64,000 nt of DNA from Arthrobacter dokdonellae (GCF_003268655.1 NZ_CP029642.1:1240001-1304000); one strand, 5' to 3'. Positions 29,500 to 39,606 are shown, counted from the first letter of the stretch. The notes: generated from the sequence alone by a model not told the origin. Numbers and translations are program-made.

Positions 29500-30863
29500 G
29501 CGTTCTTGACCTGTTTTCCATCGGCATCGGGCCCTCCTCCTCCCACACGGTGGGCCCGATGCGGGCGGCCAAGCGCTTTGCCGACGGCCTGGCGCACGAC
29601 GGCGAGATGTCCGGCGTCGTCCGCGTGAAGGCGGAGCTCTTCGGCTCCCTGGGCGCCACGGGCCGCGGGCACGGCTCCGATAAGGCAGTGGTGCTCGGAC
29701 TGCAGGGGCACGACCCCGAAACCGTCGACACGCACAGGGCCGACGACCTCGTGGCCGAGTCCGCCCTGGACGCGGCGCTGATGCTCGGCGGCACCCACCG
29801 GGTCGACTTCAACTACGGCGAGGACGTGGTCCTGCACCGGCGCAAGTCGCTGCCGGCCCACCCGAACGGCATGACCTTCCGTGCCGTTGACCACCGCGGG
29901 GAGGTGGTGCGCGAGCGCACCTACTATTCCGTGGGCGGCGGCTTTGTGGTGGACGAGGAGGCCGTGGGTGCGGACCGGGTGGTCATGGACGAGACCGTGC
30001 TGCCCCATCCCTTCACCACCGCGGACGAGCTGCTGGCCATCTGCCGGCGGGAGGGCCTGTCCATTGCCGAGGTCATGCTCGCCAACGAGATGGTGTGGCA
30101 CACGGAGGAAGACCTGCGCGCCAAGCTGCTGAACATCTGGTCCGTCATGCAGGCCTGCGTGGCCAACGGCTGCGCAGCCGACGGCATCCTGCCCGGCGGG
30201 TTGAAGGTGACGCGGCGGGCGCCCGGGCTGCTGCGCGACCTCCAGACGCCGGACGATGCCGCGGACCCGCTGCTGGCCATGGAATGGGTCAACCTCTTTG
30301 CCCTGGCCGTCAACGAGGAAAACGCCGCCGGCGGCCGGATCGTCACCGCCCCCACCAACGGGGCGGCCGGCATCATTCCGGCCGTGCTGCACTACTACAT
30401 GAAGTTTGTGCCGGGCGCCAATGACGACGGCGTCGTGCGGTTCCTGCTGACGGCCGCCGCCATCGGCATCCTCTTCAAGCTCAACGCCTCCATCTCCGGC
30501 GCGGAGGTTGGCTGCCAGGGGGAGGTGGGCTCGGCATGCTCCATGGCCGCCGGCGCGCTGTGCGAGGTGCTGGGCGGGACCCCGGTCCAGGCCGAGAACG
30601 CCGCCGAGATTGGCATTGAGCACAACCTCGGCCTGACCTGCGACCCGGTGGGCGGGCTGGTGCAGATCCCGTGCATCGAACGCAACGCCATCGCCAGCGT
30701 CAAGGCCATCAACGCGGCACGGCTGGCCCTGCACGGGGACGGCAGCCAAAAGGTGTCATTGGACAAGGCAATCGAGACGATGCGCCAGACAGGAGCGGAC
30801 ATGATGACCAAGTACAAGGAAACCTCCCGCGGAGGCCTCGCCGTGAACGTGATTGAGTGCTGA
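29490..30863 (+). CDS. sdaA: L-serine ammonia-lyase (single chain, iron-sulfur)
   Basis: A 457-residue enzyme converting serine to pyruvate and ammonia. The N-terminal FSIGIGPSSSHTVGPMRAA is a family signature, and the C-terminal domain has the cysteine-containing GCQGEVGSACSMAAGAL (Cys342, Cys350) and LTCDPVGGLVQIPCIERNAI blocks expected to ligate the 4Fe-4S cluster. The start overlaps the soxG end by ten bases. In this operon it drains the serine made by GlyA from sarcosine-derived glycine, completing a route to central metabolism. Confidence 0.95.
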   Translation: MALSVLDLFSIGIGPSSSHTVGPMRAAKRFADGLAHDGEMSGVVRVKAELFGSLGATGRGHGSDKAVVLGLQGHDPETVDTHRADDLVAESALDAALMLGGTHRVDFNYGEDVVLHRRKSLPAHPNGMTFRAVDHRGEVVRERTYYSVGGGFVVDEEAVGADRVVMDETVLPHPFTTADELLAICRREGLSIAEVMLANEMVWHTEEDLRAKLLNIWSVMQACVANGCAADGILPGGLKVTRRAPGLLRDLQTPDDAADPLLAMEWVNLFALAVNEENAAGGRIVTAPTNGAAGIIPAVLHYYMKFVPGANDDGVVRFLLTAAAIGILFKLNASISGAEVGCQGEVGSACSMAAGALCEVLGGTPVQAENAAEIGIEHNLGLTCDPVGGLVQIPCIERNAIASVKAINAARLALHGDGSQKVSLDKAIETMRQTGADMMTKYKETSRGGLAVNVIEC

Positions 30864-30864
30864 G

Positions 30865-31803
30865 ATGGGCGCCCTCGACACTGCCACGGAAACCGCCGCC
30901 GAAACGGCACGGCCGGCCACGGCCCAGTACGTCCTGACCCTGGACTGCCCGGACAGCCCCGGGATTGTCCACCGGCTCTCCGGCGTCCTGCTTGACCACG
31001 GCGCGGACATCATCGACAACCGCCAGTTCAGCGACCGCCAGCACCTGCGCGCTGTCCCCGGGACGCCGGAGCCTGACGGCCACTTCTTCATGCGGCTGCA
31101 CTTTGCCGCGCCCGCCGGGGAGGAAACCCTGACGTCGCTGCGGTCGGCGCTGGAACCGCTGGCGGCCCGGCACGGCATGCGCTGGGAGCTGCGCCCGCAC
31201 GGCGCCAAACGGCGCGTGCTGATCATGGTCTCCAAGTTTGAGCACTGCCTCAACGACCTGCTGTTCAGGACGCGCACCGGGGAACTGCCGGTGGACGTCG
31301 TCGCCGTCGTCTCCAACCACCCCGACCACCAGCGGCTGGCGGAATGGCACGGCATCCCGTTCCACCACGTGCCGGTCACCGCCGGTACAAAGCCGGCGGC
31401 GGAAGCCAGGCTGCTGGAACTGGTGGACGAACTGGACGTGGAACTGGTGGTGCTGGCCCGGTACATGCAGGTGCTCAGCGACGGGCTCACCCGCAAGCTG
31501 GAGGGTCGGGCCATCAACATCCACCACTCGTTCCTGCCGTCGTTCAAGGGCGCCAAGCCGTACCACCAGGCGTACGCCCGCGGCGTGAAGACGGTGGGTG
31601 CCACGGCGCACTACGTGAACAGCGAGCTTGACGAGGGACCCATCATCTCCCAGCAGGTGATCGACGTGGACCACTCGTACGGGCCCGACGACCTGGTCGC
31701 GGCCGGGCGGGACACCGAGTGCAAGGCGCTCAGCAATGCCGTCCGCTGGCACTGCGAGGGCCGGGTCATCGTGCAGGGGAACCGGACCATCGTGTTGCGC
31801 TGA
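30865..31803 (+). CDS. purU: Formyltetrahydrofolate deformylase
   Basis: A 312-residue enzyme that hydrolyses 10-formyl-THF to THF and formate. It has an N-terminal ACT-like domain (LDCPDSPGIVHRLSGVL, about 22-95) and a formyltransferase-type catalytic domain with SNHPDHQRLAEWHGIPFHH and INIHHSFLPSFKGAKPYHQAY. Starting one base after the sdaA stop, it is the last gene of the operon. Its role here is to regenerate free THF when sarcosine oxidation overloads the one-carbon pool (inference, supported by similar operons). Confidence 0.94.
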   Translation: MGALDTATETAAETARPATAQYVLTLDCPDSPGIVHRLSGVLLDHGADIIDNRQFSDRQHLRAVPGTPEPDGHFFMRLHFAAPAGEETLTSLRSALEPLAARHGMRWELRPHGAKRRVLIMVSKFEHCLNDLLFRTRTGELPVDVVAVVSNHPDHQRLAEWHGIPFHHVPVTAGTKPAAEARLLELVDELDVELVVLARYMQVLSDGLTRKLEGRAINIHHSFLPSFKGAKPYHQAYARGVKTVGATAHYVNSELDEGPIISQQVIDVDHSYGPDDLVAAGRDTECKALSNAVRWHCEGRVIVQGNRTIVLR

Positions 31804-31823
31804 CCCCGTCCACCCGCTCCCCT

Positions 31824-31889
31824 CCCAACTGTGTCGCGGAAAGTGCACATATTTCGCCATGTTCGTGCAGTTGATGCGACACAGTTGGG
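31824..31889. repeat. 14-bp inverted repeat between purU and the VIT-like gene
   Basis: CCCAACTGTGTCGC (31824-31837) and its exact complement (31876-31889) enclose 38 bases that include GTGCAC and GTGCAG. It lies between two convergent gene ends. It could be a bidirectional terminator, although no T-run is present, or an intergenic repeat element. Confidence 0.6.
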
Positions 31890-31892
31890 GCG

Positions 31893-32984
31893 CTAGCCGA
31901 TGACGGCCCCGAACGTGAGGCCCAGCAGGTAGGTGGCCGCCGCGGCACCCATGCCGATCGCCAGCTGCCGCAGCCCCCGCCACAGCGGCGACGCGCCGGA
32001 GAGAAGTCCGACGACGCCGCCCGTCACCATCAGCACCAGACCCACCAAGACGCAGGCGAGGACCAGCGCCCCGAGCCCGCTCATGCCGAAGAGAAAAGGG
32101 ATGATGGGCACGATGGCGCCGGAGGCAAAGAAGCAGAAGCTCGAGCTTGCTGCGCCCCATGCGGTGCCCAGCGTCTCGTGTTCGTCCGGACGCTCAAAGT
32201 TGTCGGGCGTCAGGGACAGGCTGGGATCGCAATCGCAGGTGAACTGGCCCATGCGTTCGGCGGCGCGGTGCTCGGCAGCTTCGCGGGACATGCCCCGGGC
32301 CAGGTAGACGAGCACGAGCTCGTTGTCGTTCAGGTCCAGGGAGGGCGCAGCCGAGAGCGTCACCCGGGTCGGCTGCGACGCGCCGAGCAGCTCGCGCTGC
32401 GAGCGGACGGAGACAAATTCACCGGCACCCATGGACAGGGCGCCGGCCAGCAGGCCGGCGACGCCGCTGAACAACACCACATGGCTGCCCACTCCCGTGG
32501 CCGCCATGCCCATGACGAGCGAGAGGTTGCTGACCAGGCCGTCATTCGCGCCGAACACGGCGGCCCGGAAGGACCCGGCGAGGCGGTTGCGCCCGCGCGT
32601 GGCCAGGCCGCGGACCACTTCCTCGTGGATGGCCTCGTCGGCCGCCATGGCGCGGGTCGCGTCAGTGTCGGTGGCGTAGGGGGAGCGGGATTCCGAGCGC
32701 TGGGCAAGTGCGAGAACAAAGACGGAGCCAAACCTGCGGGCCAGCAGCCCGAGCAGGCGGTTGCGCAGGGACGCACGCGTTCGGATGCCGGCATGCTCGC
32801 CCAACAGGTTCAGCCAGTGCTGTTCGTGGCGGCCCTCGGCCTCGGCCAAGGCCATCAGGATCGCCTTTTCCTCGCCGTCGCGGCGTCTGGCAAGGTCGCG
32901 ATACACGGTTGCCTCGGCCCGCTCATCGGCCAGGTACTGCCGCCAGCGCTTGATCTCGGCCGGCGTGGGAATGCGTTCTGGCAC
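31893..32984 (-). CDS. VIT1/CCC1-family transporter with ferritin-like N-terminal domain
   Basis: A 363-residue protein. Residues 1-130 resemble an erythrin/rubrerythrin-type helical domain (YLADERAEATVYRDLARR, EAEGRHEQHW, AADEAIHEEVV) supplying Glu/His metal ligands. Residues 140-363 are a VIT-like membrane domain with GANDGLVSNLSLVMGMA and SMGAGEFVSVRSQRE, the helix that binds metal in plant VIT1. Such fusions are thought to export or sequester iron or manganese. The GTG start at 32984 follows GAGGAG. The CDCDP motif in the cytoplasmic loop is a further possible metal site. Confidence 0.87.
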   Translation of the reverse strand: MPERIPTPAEIKRWRQYLADERAEATVYRDLARRRDGEEKAILMALAEAEGRHEQHWLNLLGEHAGIRTRASLRNRLLGLLARRFGSVFVLALAQRSESRSPYATDTDATRAMAADEAIHEEVVRGLATRGRNRLAGSFRAAVFGANDGLVSNLSLVMGMAATGVGSHVVLFSGVAGLLAGALSMGAGEFVSVRSQRELLGASQPTRVTLSAAPSLDLNDNELVLVYLARGMSREAAEHRAAERMGQFTCDCDPSLSLTPDNFERPDEHETLGTAWGAASSSFCFFASGAIVPIIPFLFGMSGLGALVLACVLVGLVLMVTGGVVGLLSGASPLWRGLRQLAIGMGAAAATYLLGLTFGAVIG

Positions 32985-33009
32985 GGTGGAAACTCCTCAA
33001 GTCAGCCAT

Positions 33010-33661
33010 CACTGTAGCGCGAATCGACGCGGTTTTTTGGGCGGCGGCCCTAGGAAAAAGGTTTCGGGGAACCGCAATCCGGCAGCGCTGCATTCCGGGC
33101 CGCTCAGTCAGGAAGGGTGCAACGCGGTTTGTCCTGGTTTGGTTGTCTCCCGGGCGGCGGCTTTTCCGAAAGCGGGCCGCCTCGATGTCCACGCGCTCAT
33201 GTTCGGCCATCACCTGCTGCTGTCCGGGCCGGCCCGGGTGGGCGGAGACCGTTGCAGCATTGGCGGGCGGTCCATCAGCCGGAAGTTTTCCGTAACATTC
33301 CCGCCGTGTCAGGACTTTCAGGCAAAAAACAATGGATGCCGTCCATCCCCTTCAGCGTGAAAATTCGTCAGCGCACGACGGCGGGGCGCCCCGGACGGGG
33401 GAGCGGTCATGGTGCCGCGTTGCGTAGTGCCTGCCCTCGCGTTGTTGAAAATAATGGCGACGTGCGGACCGGCATCGCGGCTTCCCGGGAACCCAGGCGG
33501 CCTCGAACCATGCAGTGAAAATCAGTCGCCGGTTGCCGGCCGCACGGCACGGGAACGATGTCCGAAGGCGGCCGGCGGCCCTATCCGTCGCGGGGCCCGG
33601 CGTGGTTAAGTGCTGTGGCGCGGGTTACACAACCGCGCAGCAGCGACCCCAAGGACAAACA
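33010..33661. other. 650-base gap with no supported gene
   Basis: Short open frames occur on both strands but none has a plausible protein composition, start site or family resemblance. The last 60 bases serve as leader of the GH84 gene, with AAGGACA just before its start. I see no RNA gene or repeat. Confidence 0.5.
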
Positions 33662-36412
33662 ATGACACACGAAAGACCCTCACTCAGGACACGAATGGCC
33701 GGCGTGGGGACCGCCGCCGTCGTGGCCGGTTCCCTCCTCCTCAGCGCCGCGCCCGCGGCCCTGGCCGGGGAACAGGCCGTGGACAGCAAAGCCACTGCCA
33801 AGACGCCCGCCATCTACCCCGTGCCACAATCCGTCGTCAGCCAGGGCCGCGACGTGCCCCTGAACGGCAAGGTCACCCTGGTGGTGGGCCAGGCCACGGA
33901 CAAGCCGGCGATCATCTCGGCGACGGCGCTGCTGAAGGAATCAAGCCACAACGTCACCGTGGCGCTCGATGACAGCAACGTCAAAAACGGCAGCGTCGTC
34001 TACCTCGGCACACCGCAGAGCAACCCCGAAGTGGCCGACGCCCTGGGCGCCCTGGGCGTGGACGCGGCACCGACGCTCACGCACGCCGAAGGTTATGTGC
34101 TGGCGACCGGAACGGTCAAGGGCCGCAGCGCAGCGGTGCTGGCCGGGGCCGACGGCAGCGGCAGCTTCTACGCCGTCCAGACACTGCGCCAGGTGATCAG
34201 CGACAAGGACATTGCGCCCGTCCGGGTCAGGGACTGGCCGCTGATGAGCGTGCGCGGCACGGTGGAGGGCTTTTACGGCATCCCGTGGTCCCACCAGGCC
34301 CGGCTGGACCAGTTCGCCTTCTACGGCCAGGAGAAGATGAACACCTACATCTACTCGCCCAAGGATGATCCGCTGCTGCGCGCCCAGTGGCGTGAGCTGT
34401 ACACCGGCGACCAGCTGGCGCAGCTGAAGGACCTCATCGACACGGCCACGGCGAACCACGTGAAGTTCACCTACGCGCTCTCGCCCGGCAACGACATCTG
34501 CTACTCGAATCCGGCGGACCTGGCCTCCACGGTGGCCAAGTTCGAGTCGCTGTACGCGCTCGGGGTCCACAACTTCTACATCGCCCTGGACGACATCTCC
34601 CCGTACCTGCAGTGCGCCGCGGACAAGGCCATGTTCCCCAAGGGCAACTTCCGGGGACTTGCCGACGCCCAGGCCTACTACCTGAACGCCGTCAACGCCG
34701 CGTTCATCAAGAAGCACCCCGACGTCGGGCCCCTGGAGATGGTGCCCACCAACTATGCCGGATCGGGGGCCGCCCCCTACAAGGCCGAGCTTGGCGCGAC
34801 CATGGACAAGGACATCCTGCTGCAGTGGACCGGTGAAAATGTGGTCTCGCACCGGATCACCACGGCCAGCACCAAGGCCGCCCAGGTCACCTACGGCACG
34901 GCAGCCGATCCCCGGGGACTGTTCATCTGGGACAACTACCCGGTCAACGACTTTGCCAAGAACAAGCTGTTCATGGCGCCGCTGATCGGCCGCGACGCCG
35001 ACCTTTACACGGCCACGAGCGGCATCACGGCGAACCCGATGATCGAGTCGTACGCGTCGCTGCCCACGCTGTTCAACTTCGCCGACTTCACCTGGAACGG
35101 CCCGGCCTATCAGCCCAAGCCGTCCATGGCCGCGGCCCTGAAGCTGCTGGCCGGCAGCAACAAGGGCGCCGTGGAGTCCCTCACCGCCTTTGCCGACCTG
35201 AACCAGAACTGGCAAGACGACCCGCTCACCCCGAGCGCACCCGCACTGTCCGCCGACGTCGCGTCCTTCTGGGCCGCGTACGACGCCGGGGCCTTCCCCG
35301 CCCGTTCGGCGCTCGCCGCGAGGGCCTCACTGATCCAGCACATGCCCAAGGTCCTGGCCAAGATTGCCTCGGCCGGCTTCTACGCCGACACGAAGCACTG
35401 GATCGACACCGCCGCCAACTGGGGAGACGCCACCCAGGACGCCCTGGACATGCTCCAGGCCGTGAAGGACAACGACGGCGCGGCACTGGTGAAGGCGCGC
35501 ACCAAGCTCAACGCCGCGGTGGCCGCGGCAGGCGCGGCCACCCAGCCCACGCAGTCCGGAGCCGACCAGGGCCTGGTGGTGCCGCAGGTCGGCGACGGCG
35601 TCTTCCAGGCGTTCGTGGCCAAGGCCAAGTCCGTGGCGGACGCCTGGCTCGGAGCAGTTCCCGCCGCCGGAACGGCGCCGAAGGCCGTCACCAGCATGCA
35701 GGCGTATGGCAACAACGTCCCGGCCAACATGTTCGACGGCGACACCGGCACCATCTTCTGGACGAACAACACCCCCGTGGTGGGGGACACGATCGGTGCC
35801 GACCTGGGCGCGCCCGCCAGCATCACCGCCGTGAAGATCCAGCAGTCGGACTCGGACATCGTCCAGGCCGACATGATGTACCACGCGAAGCTGCAGTACT
35901 CCGTGGACGGCACCACGTGGACCGACGCCGGCACCTTTGACAACGCCCCCGTCATCAACGCCACGTTCGCCACGCCCGTGACGGCCCGCTACGTGAGGAT
36001 CGTCGCCACCGCCGTCAACCCGGGAGGCAAGTGGATCAAGATCCGCGAATTCACTGTCAGCACCGTCCCGGCCGGCATCACCTCCACGATCGCCCCGGCC
36101 GCCGGCAGCACGTTGTCCGCGGCCGTTGACGGCCGGGTGGACACCGCCTGGACCGGCGCCCGCGCCGCCGTGCTGGGCGACAACGTCACCCAGCTTTTCG
36201 ACGCCCGCACCGTGCCGTCCGTGACTGTCGTCGGCACCGCGTCCGGGACCGTCCAGGTCCAGCGTGGGGGCGTGTGGGCCAAGGCCGGCAAGCTCAAGGC
36301 CGGTTACACAAAGGTGACCGTCGGCGGCTCTCCCGTCACCGGTGTCCGGCTCGCCCTGGACCGCGGCCCGGCCCCGGTGATCAACGAGATCATCCTCGGC
36401 GCCGCCCAGTAG
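33662..36412 (+). CDS. Secreted GH84 beta-N-acetylglucosaminidase with F5/8-type domain
   Basis: A 916-residue exported protein. A signal peptide (residues 1-35, ending AALA) is followed by an N-terminal GlcNAcase domain (YPVPQSV, about 45-185). The GH84 barrel (about 190-500) has VRGTVEGFYGIPWSH and YIYSPKDDPLLRAQWR, with the catalytic aspartate pair Asp310-Asp311 in FYIALDDISPYLQ. A helical region follows, and then a discoidin-like carbohydrate-binding domain (about 680-800). The family includes O-GlcNAcases and clostridial hyaluronidase-like NagH. Likely substrates are extracellular GlcNAc-containing glycans (inference). ATG 33662 follows AAGGACA; an upstream frame extension lacks similarity. 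No sortase signal is seen. Confidence 0.92.
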   Translation: MTHERPSLRTRMAGVGTAAVVAGSLLLSAAPAALAGEQAVDSKATAKTPAIYPVPQSVVSQGRDVPLNGKVTLVVGQATDKPAIISATALLKESSHNVTVALDDSNVKNGSVVYLGTPQSNPEVADALGALGVDAAPTLTHAEGYVLATGTVKGRSAAVLAGADGSGSFYAVQTLRQVISDKDIAPVRVRDWPLMSVRGTVEGFYGIPWSHQARLDQFAFYGQEKMNTYIYSPKDDPLLRAQWRELYTGDQLAQLKDLIDTATANHVKFTYALSPGNDICYSNPADLASTVAKFESLYALGVHNFYIALDDISPYLQCAADKAMFPKGNFRGLADAQAYYLNAVNAAFIKKHPDVGPLEMVPTNYAGSGAAPYKAELGATMDKDILLQWTGENVVSHRITTASTKAAQVTYGTAADPRGLFIWDNYPVNDFAKNKLFMAPLIGRDADLYTATSGITANPMIESYASLPTLFNFADFTWNGPAYQPKPSMAAALKLLAGSNKGAVESLTAFADLNQNWQDDPLTPSAPALSADVASFWAAYDAGAFPARSALAARASLIQHMPKVLAKIASAGFYADTKHWIDTAANWGDATQDALDMLQAVKDNDGAALVKARTKLNAAVAAAGAATQPTQSGADQGLVVPQVGDGVFQAFVAKAKSVADAWLGAVPAAGTAPKAVTSMQAYGNNVPANMFDGDTGTIFWTNNTPVVGDTIGADLGAPASITAVKIQQSDSDIVQADMMYHAKLQYSVDGTTWTDAGTFDNAPVINATFATPVTARYVRIVATAVNPGGKWIKIREFTVSTVPAGITSTIAPAAGSTLSAAVDGRVDTAWTGARAAVLGDNVTQLFDARTVPSVTVVGTASGTVQVQRGGVWAKAGKLKAGYTKVTVGGSPVTGVRLALDRGPAPVINEIILGAAQ

Positions 36413-36540
36413 CACCGGCCTGCGCACGGCAGCGGCGCACGGCAGGCGCCGCCGTCGTACCTCCACGAGGGGGACGGCGGCGGCGCTTGCCCATGTCCGG
36501 CAAAAGCCAACCGCGGTAGTCTGGCAGGGGAGGTATGGTG

Positions 36541-37314
36541 ATGCACTCCACGCACATCCACGACGGAAAGACCCCAACCCTGATCTCCTCGGTGAGCCGG
36601 GCGCTGGCCGTCCTGGACTGCATCGGCTCCGCGTCGCGCCCGCTGCCGGCCAAGTCGATCGCGCGGGCCACCGACCTGAGCCTGGGCACCACCTACAACG
36701 TGCTGCGGACCCTGGCCCACTCCCGGTACGTGGTCCAGGACACCGACGGCTTCGTGCTCGGCCCCGGCCACCCCGCCTTGGCCGCCGCGGGCAGCGCCGT
36801 TGCCCTGGCCCGGGTCCGGGGCGTGCTCAACAGCCTCCGCGATGAACTGGGCGCCCCCGTCTACCTGGCCCGCTTCCGGGACGGTGAGATCGAGCTGGTG
36901 GACATTGTCGACGACGCGCTCGCCCCGCGGATGGACCTGTGGGTCGGGCTGGAGGACGGCGCGCACGCCACGGCCTTCGGCAAGCAGATCCTGGCCGGGC
37001 GCACCGTGGCCGAACGCCTCGACTACGTCTCCGCCCACCCGCTGGCCGGGCTCACGCCACACACCGTCACCTCGCCGCGGGAGTTCCTCCACCTGCTCGA
37101 CGGCGGAGCGACCGCCATGCGCGACGAGCAGGAATATGCGCTGGGGTTCACCTGCCTGGCGGTCCCCGTCGCGGCGTCCACGTGGGCCGGGGCGCTGGCC
37201 ATCTCCCGGCCGGTCGGGGCAGTGCGGGCCGGCACGGACCCCACCCGGGCGCTGGAACGGGCGGCCGCCCGGCTGGAACTGCTCCTGGCCACGGGCGGGA
37301 CGCCCGGAGGCTGA
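36541..37314 (+). CDS. IclR-family regulator upstream of the E1 dehydrogenase genes
   Basis: A protein of about 257 residues with an N-terminal winged helix (IARATDLSLGTTYNVLRTLAHSRYV) and the IclR effector domain. Two in-frame ATG codons (36535 and 36541) follow GGGGAGG; spacing favours the second. The same-strand neighbour 210 bases downstream is the E1 alpha gene, so regulation of that operon is plausible. Its short effector domain is ordinary. Confidence 0.85.
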   Translation: MHSTHIHDGKTPTLISSVSRALAVLDCIGSASRPLPAKSIARATDLSLGTTYNVLRTLAHSRYVVQDTDGFVLGPGHPALAAAGSAVALARVRGVLNSLRDELGAPVYLARFRDGEIELVDIVDDALAPRMDLWVGLEDGAHATAFGKQILAGRTVAERLDYVSAHPLAGLTPHTVTSPREFLHLLDGGATAMRDEQEYALGFTCLAVPVAASTWAGALAISRPVGAVRAGTDPTRALERAAARLELLLATGGTPGG

Positions 37315-37525
37315 CGGACGGACTGTGCTGACGGACGGACTGTTCCGAGGCGAAGGCCCGGAGTTGTCAAGGGCGTTGTTTTCATCCCCTGAAATCCGTG
37401 CGGTGTCCGCCCCGCGGCGCCCTGCCTAGGCTCATTGTTAATGGGCATGCGGGCCGTTGGATGAGTGCGCGCACAGTGCGGCGCACCGTCGCCGGAGGCA
37501 TCGCATCTGGTGGCAAGGAGAGACG

Positions 37526-38548
37526 ATGACCGTGCAATCAACCGAGGTTGCAAGCGGCCTCACCACTGAAGGGCGGCAGGAACTGCTGCGCCGGATGATC
37601 CTCATGAGGACGTTTGAGGAAGCGGTCCTGCGTGACTACCACGCGGACAAGAGCCCGGGCTTTGACATCGGTGCGGGCCTGATCCCGGGGGAGATGCACC
37701 TCTCCGCCGGGCAGGAACCCGTGGCGGCGGGCGTGTGCGCGCACCTGGAGACCCGGGATGCACTGACGGCCACGCACCGCCCGCACCACCTGGCCATCGG
37801 GAAGGGAATGAACCTGCGCTCGCTGGCGGGGGAGATCTTCGGCCGGGAAACGGGGCTGGGCCACGGACGTGGCGGGCACATGCACCTCTTCGACCCCGCC
37901 ACGCACTTCTCCTGCTCGGGCATCGTGGCCGAGGGCTTCCCCTCCGCGCTCGGCCAGGCGTTCGCGTTCCAGCGTGCCGGCAGCCGGAACGTCGCGGTCG
38001 CGGTCGCCGGCGAGGGCGCCGCCAACGCAGGCCCGTTCCACGAGTCCCTGAACCTGGCAGCGCTGTGGAAGCTGCCCGTCGTGTTCGTCATCGAGGACAA
38101 CGACTGGGGCATTTCCGTGGCACGGGCGGCGTCCACGTCCGTGCCGTCGAACGCGGTCCGCGCCGTCGGCTACGGCATACCCGGGCTCCGCGTGGAGGAC
38201 AACGACGTCGAGGCCGTGCACGCCGCGGCCGGGGCCGCCGTCGCCCGCGCCCGCGCAGGCCAGGGGCCCAGCCTCATCGAGGTGCACACGCTGCGCCTGT
38301 GGGGCCACTTCGAGGGCGACGCCCAGGGCTACCGGCCCGAACTTGCCCAGGTGCCGGACCGCGACCCCATCCCCGCCTACGAAAAGCGCCTGCGCGACGC
38401 CGGCGCCCTCGGCGATGAAGAGCTGGAGGAGATGAAGGCGAGCGCACTGACCCAGGTGGCGGACGCCGTCGAGCATGCCAAGGCGGCGCCAACGCCCAAC
38501 CCGGACGAGGCCCGCAAGTACGTCTTTGTGGAAGGGAGAATCTCATGA
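37526..38548 (+). CDS. Thiamine-diphosphate-dependent dehydrogenase E1, alpha subunit (acetoin/pyruvate type)
   Basis: A 340-residue protein starting at ATG 37526 after AAGGAGAG. It contains the ThDP motif GEGAANAGPFHESLNLAALW...VIEDNDWGIS (GDG-to-N type) and the phosphorylation-loop-like GRGGHMHLFDP. This family includes pyruvate, branched-chain and acetoin dehydrogenase E1 alpha; AcoA is the closest in feel. It overlaps the beta-subunit start by four bases. Confidence 0.87.
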   Translation: MTVQSTEVASGLTTEGRQELLRRMILMRTFEEAVLRDYHADKSPGFDIGAGLIPGEMHLSAGQEPVAAGVCAHLETRDALTATHRPHHLAIGKGMNLRSLAGEIFGRETGLGHGRGGHMHLFDPATHFSCSGIVAEGFPSALGQAFAFQRAGSRNVAVAVAGEGAANAGPFHESLNLAALWKLPVVFVIEDNDWGISVARAASTSVPSNAVRAVGYGIPGLRVEDNDVEAVHAAAGAAVARARAGQGPSLIEVHTLRLWGHFEGDAQGYRPELAQVPDRDPIPAYEKRLRDAGALGDEELEEMKASALTQVADAVEHAKAAPTPNPDEARKYVFVEGRIS

Positions 38549-39606
38549 GCCAGGCAACTGCGGCGGCCGCGCACCGGCCGCTGCCCCGGGAACCCGAACC
38601 GGGCACGCGGCGGCTGAACACGGCCAAGGCCATCCAGGAGGCCATCGCCTCGCAGATGGCGGCGGACCCGTCGGTGTTTGTCATGGGCGAGGACGTGGGC
38701 GCGTACGGCGGCATCTTCTCCTCCACCACGGGGCTGCTGGAGCGGTTCGGCCCGGAGCGCGTCCTGGACACCCCGATCTCGGAGTCGGCGTTCATCGGGC
38801 TGGGCATCGGCGCGGCGGTGGAGGGCATGCGGCCCGTCGTGGAGCTCATGTTCGTGGACTTCTTTGGCGTGTGCATGGACCAGATCTACAACCACATGGC
38901 CAAGATCCACTACGAGTCCGGCGGCCACGTCCGCGTGCCCATGGTGCTCATGACGGCCGTGGGCGGCGGCTATTCGGACGGCGCCCAGCACTCGCAGACG
39001 CTGTGGGGGACGTTTGCGCACCTGCCCGGCATGAAGGTGGTGGTCCCGTCCAACCCGTACGACGCCAAGGGGCTCATGACGGCGGCGATCCGCTCCGATG
39101 ACCCGGTCGTGTACATGTTCCACAAGGGCGTCATGGGGCTGGCCTGGATGGCCAAGAACCAGCGCTCGATCGGCGCCGTGCCGGAGGGGGACTACGTGGT
39201 GCCGATCGGCAAGGCCAGGGTGGCCCGCGAAGGCGCCGACGTGAGCATTGTGACGCTGTCACTGTCCGTGCACCACAGCTTGGACGTGGCCGAGAAGCTG
39301 GCGCCGGAGGGCATCAGCGTGGAGGTGCTGGACCTGCGCTCGCTTGTCCCGCTGGACCGGGGTGCCGTGATTGCGACGGCAGCCAAGACCGGACGGGTCA
39401 TCGTGGTGGATGAGGACTACCGCTCGTTCGGGCTCTCCGGGGAGATCGCGGCCACCATCACCGAGCACGACCCGTCGCTGCTGAAGTCGTTCAGCCGCGT
39501 GTGCGTGCCGGACGTTCCCATTCCGTACGCCCGGGAACTGGAATATGCTGTGTTGCCAACGTCCGCGCGCATCGAGGCCGCGGTGAGAAAGGCGGTGGCC
39601 GCGTGA
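38545..39606 (+). CDS. Thiamine-diphosphate-dependent dehydrogenase E1, beta subunit
   Basis: A 353-residue transketolase-like beta subunit with FVMGEDVGAYGGIFSSTTGL near residues 45-65, DTPISESAFIGLGIGAA, and the C-terminal domain VIVVDEDYRSFGLSGEIAA. It forms the alpha2beta2 E1 with the preceding gene, decarboxylating a 2-oxo acid or cleaving acetoin. The ATG at 38545 overlaps the alpha stop, and its own stop overlaps the lipoyl-protein GTG. Confidence 0.88.
   Translation: MSQATAAAAHRPLPREPEPGTRRLNTAKAIQEAIASQMAADPSVFVMGEDVGAYGGIFSSTTGLLERFGPERVLDTPISESAFIGLGIGAAVEGMRPVVELMFVDFFGVCMDQIYNHMAKIHYESGGHVRVPMVLMTAVGGGYSDGAQHSQTLWGTFAHLPGMKVVVPSNPYDAKGLMTAAIRSDDPVVYMFHKGVMGLAWMAKNQRSIGAVPEGDYVVPIGKARVAREGADVSIVTLSLSVHHSLDVAEKLAPEGISVEVLDLRSLVPLDRGAVIATAAKTGRVIVVDEDYRSFGLSGEIAATITEHDPSLLKSFSRVCVPDVPIPYARELEYAVLPTSARIEAAVRKAVAA

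Noticed and set aside
33117..33518. Short frames in the gap before the GH84 gene
   Set aside because: Composition is random-like, there is no ribosome site, and the strands conflict.
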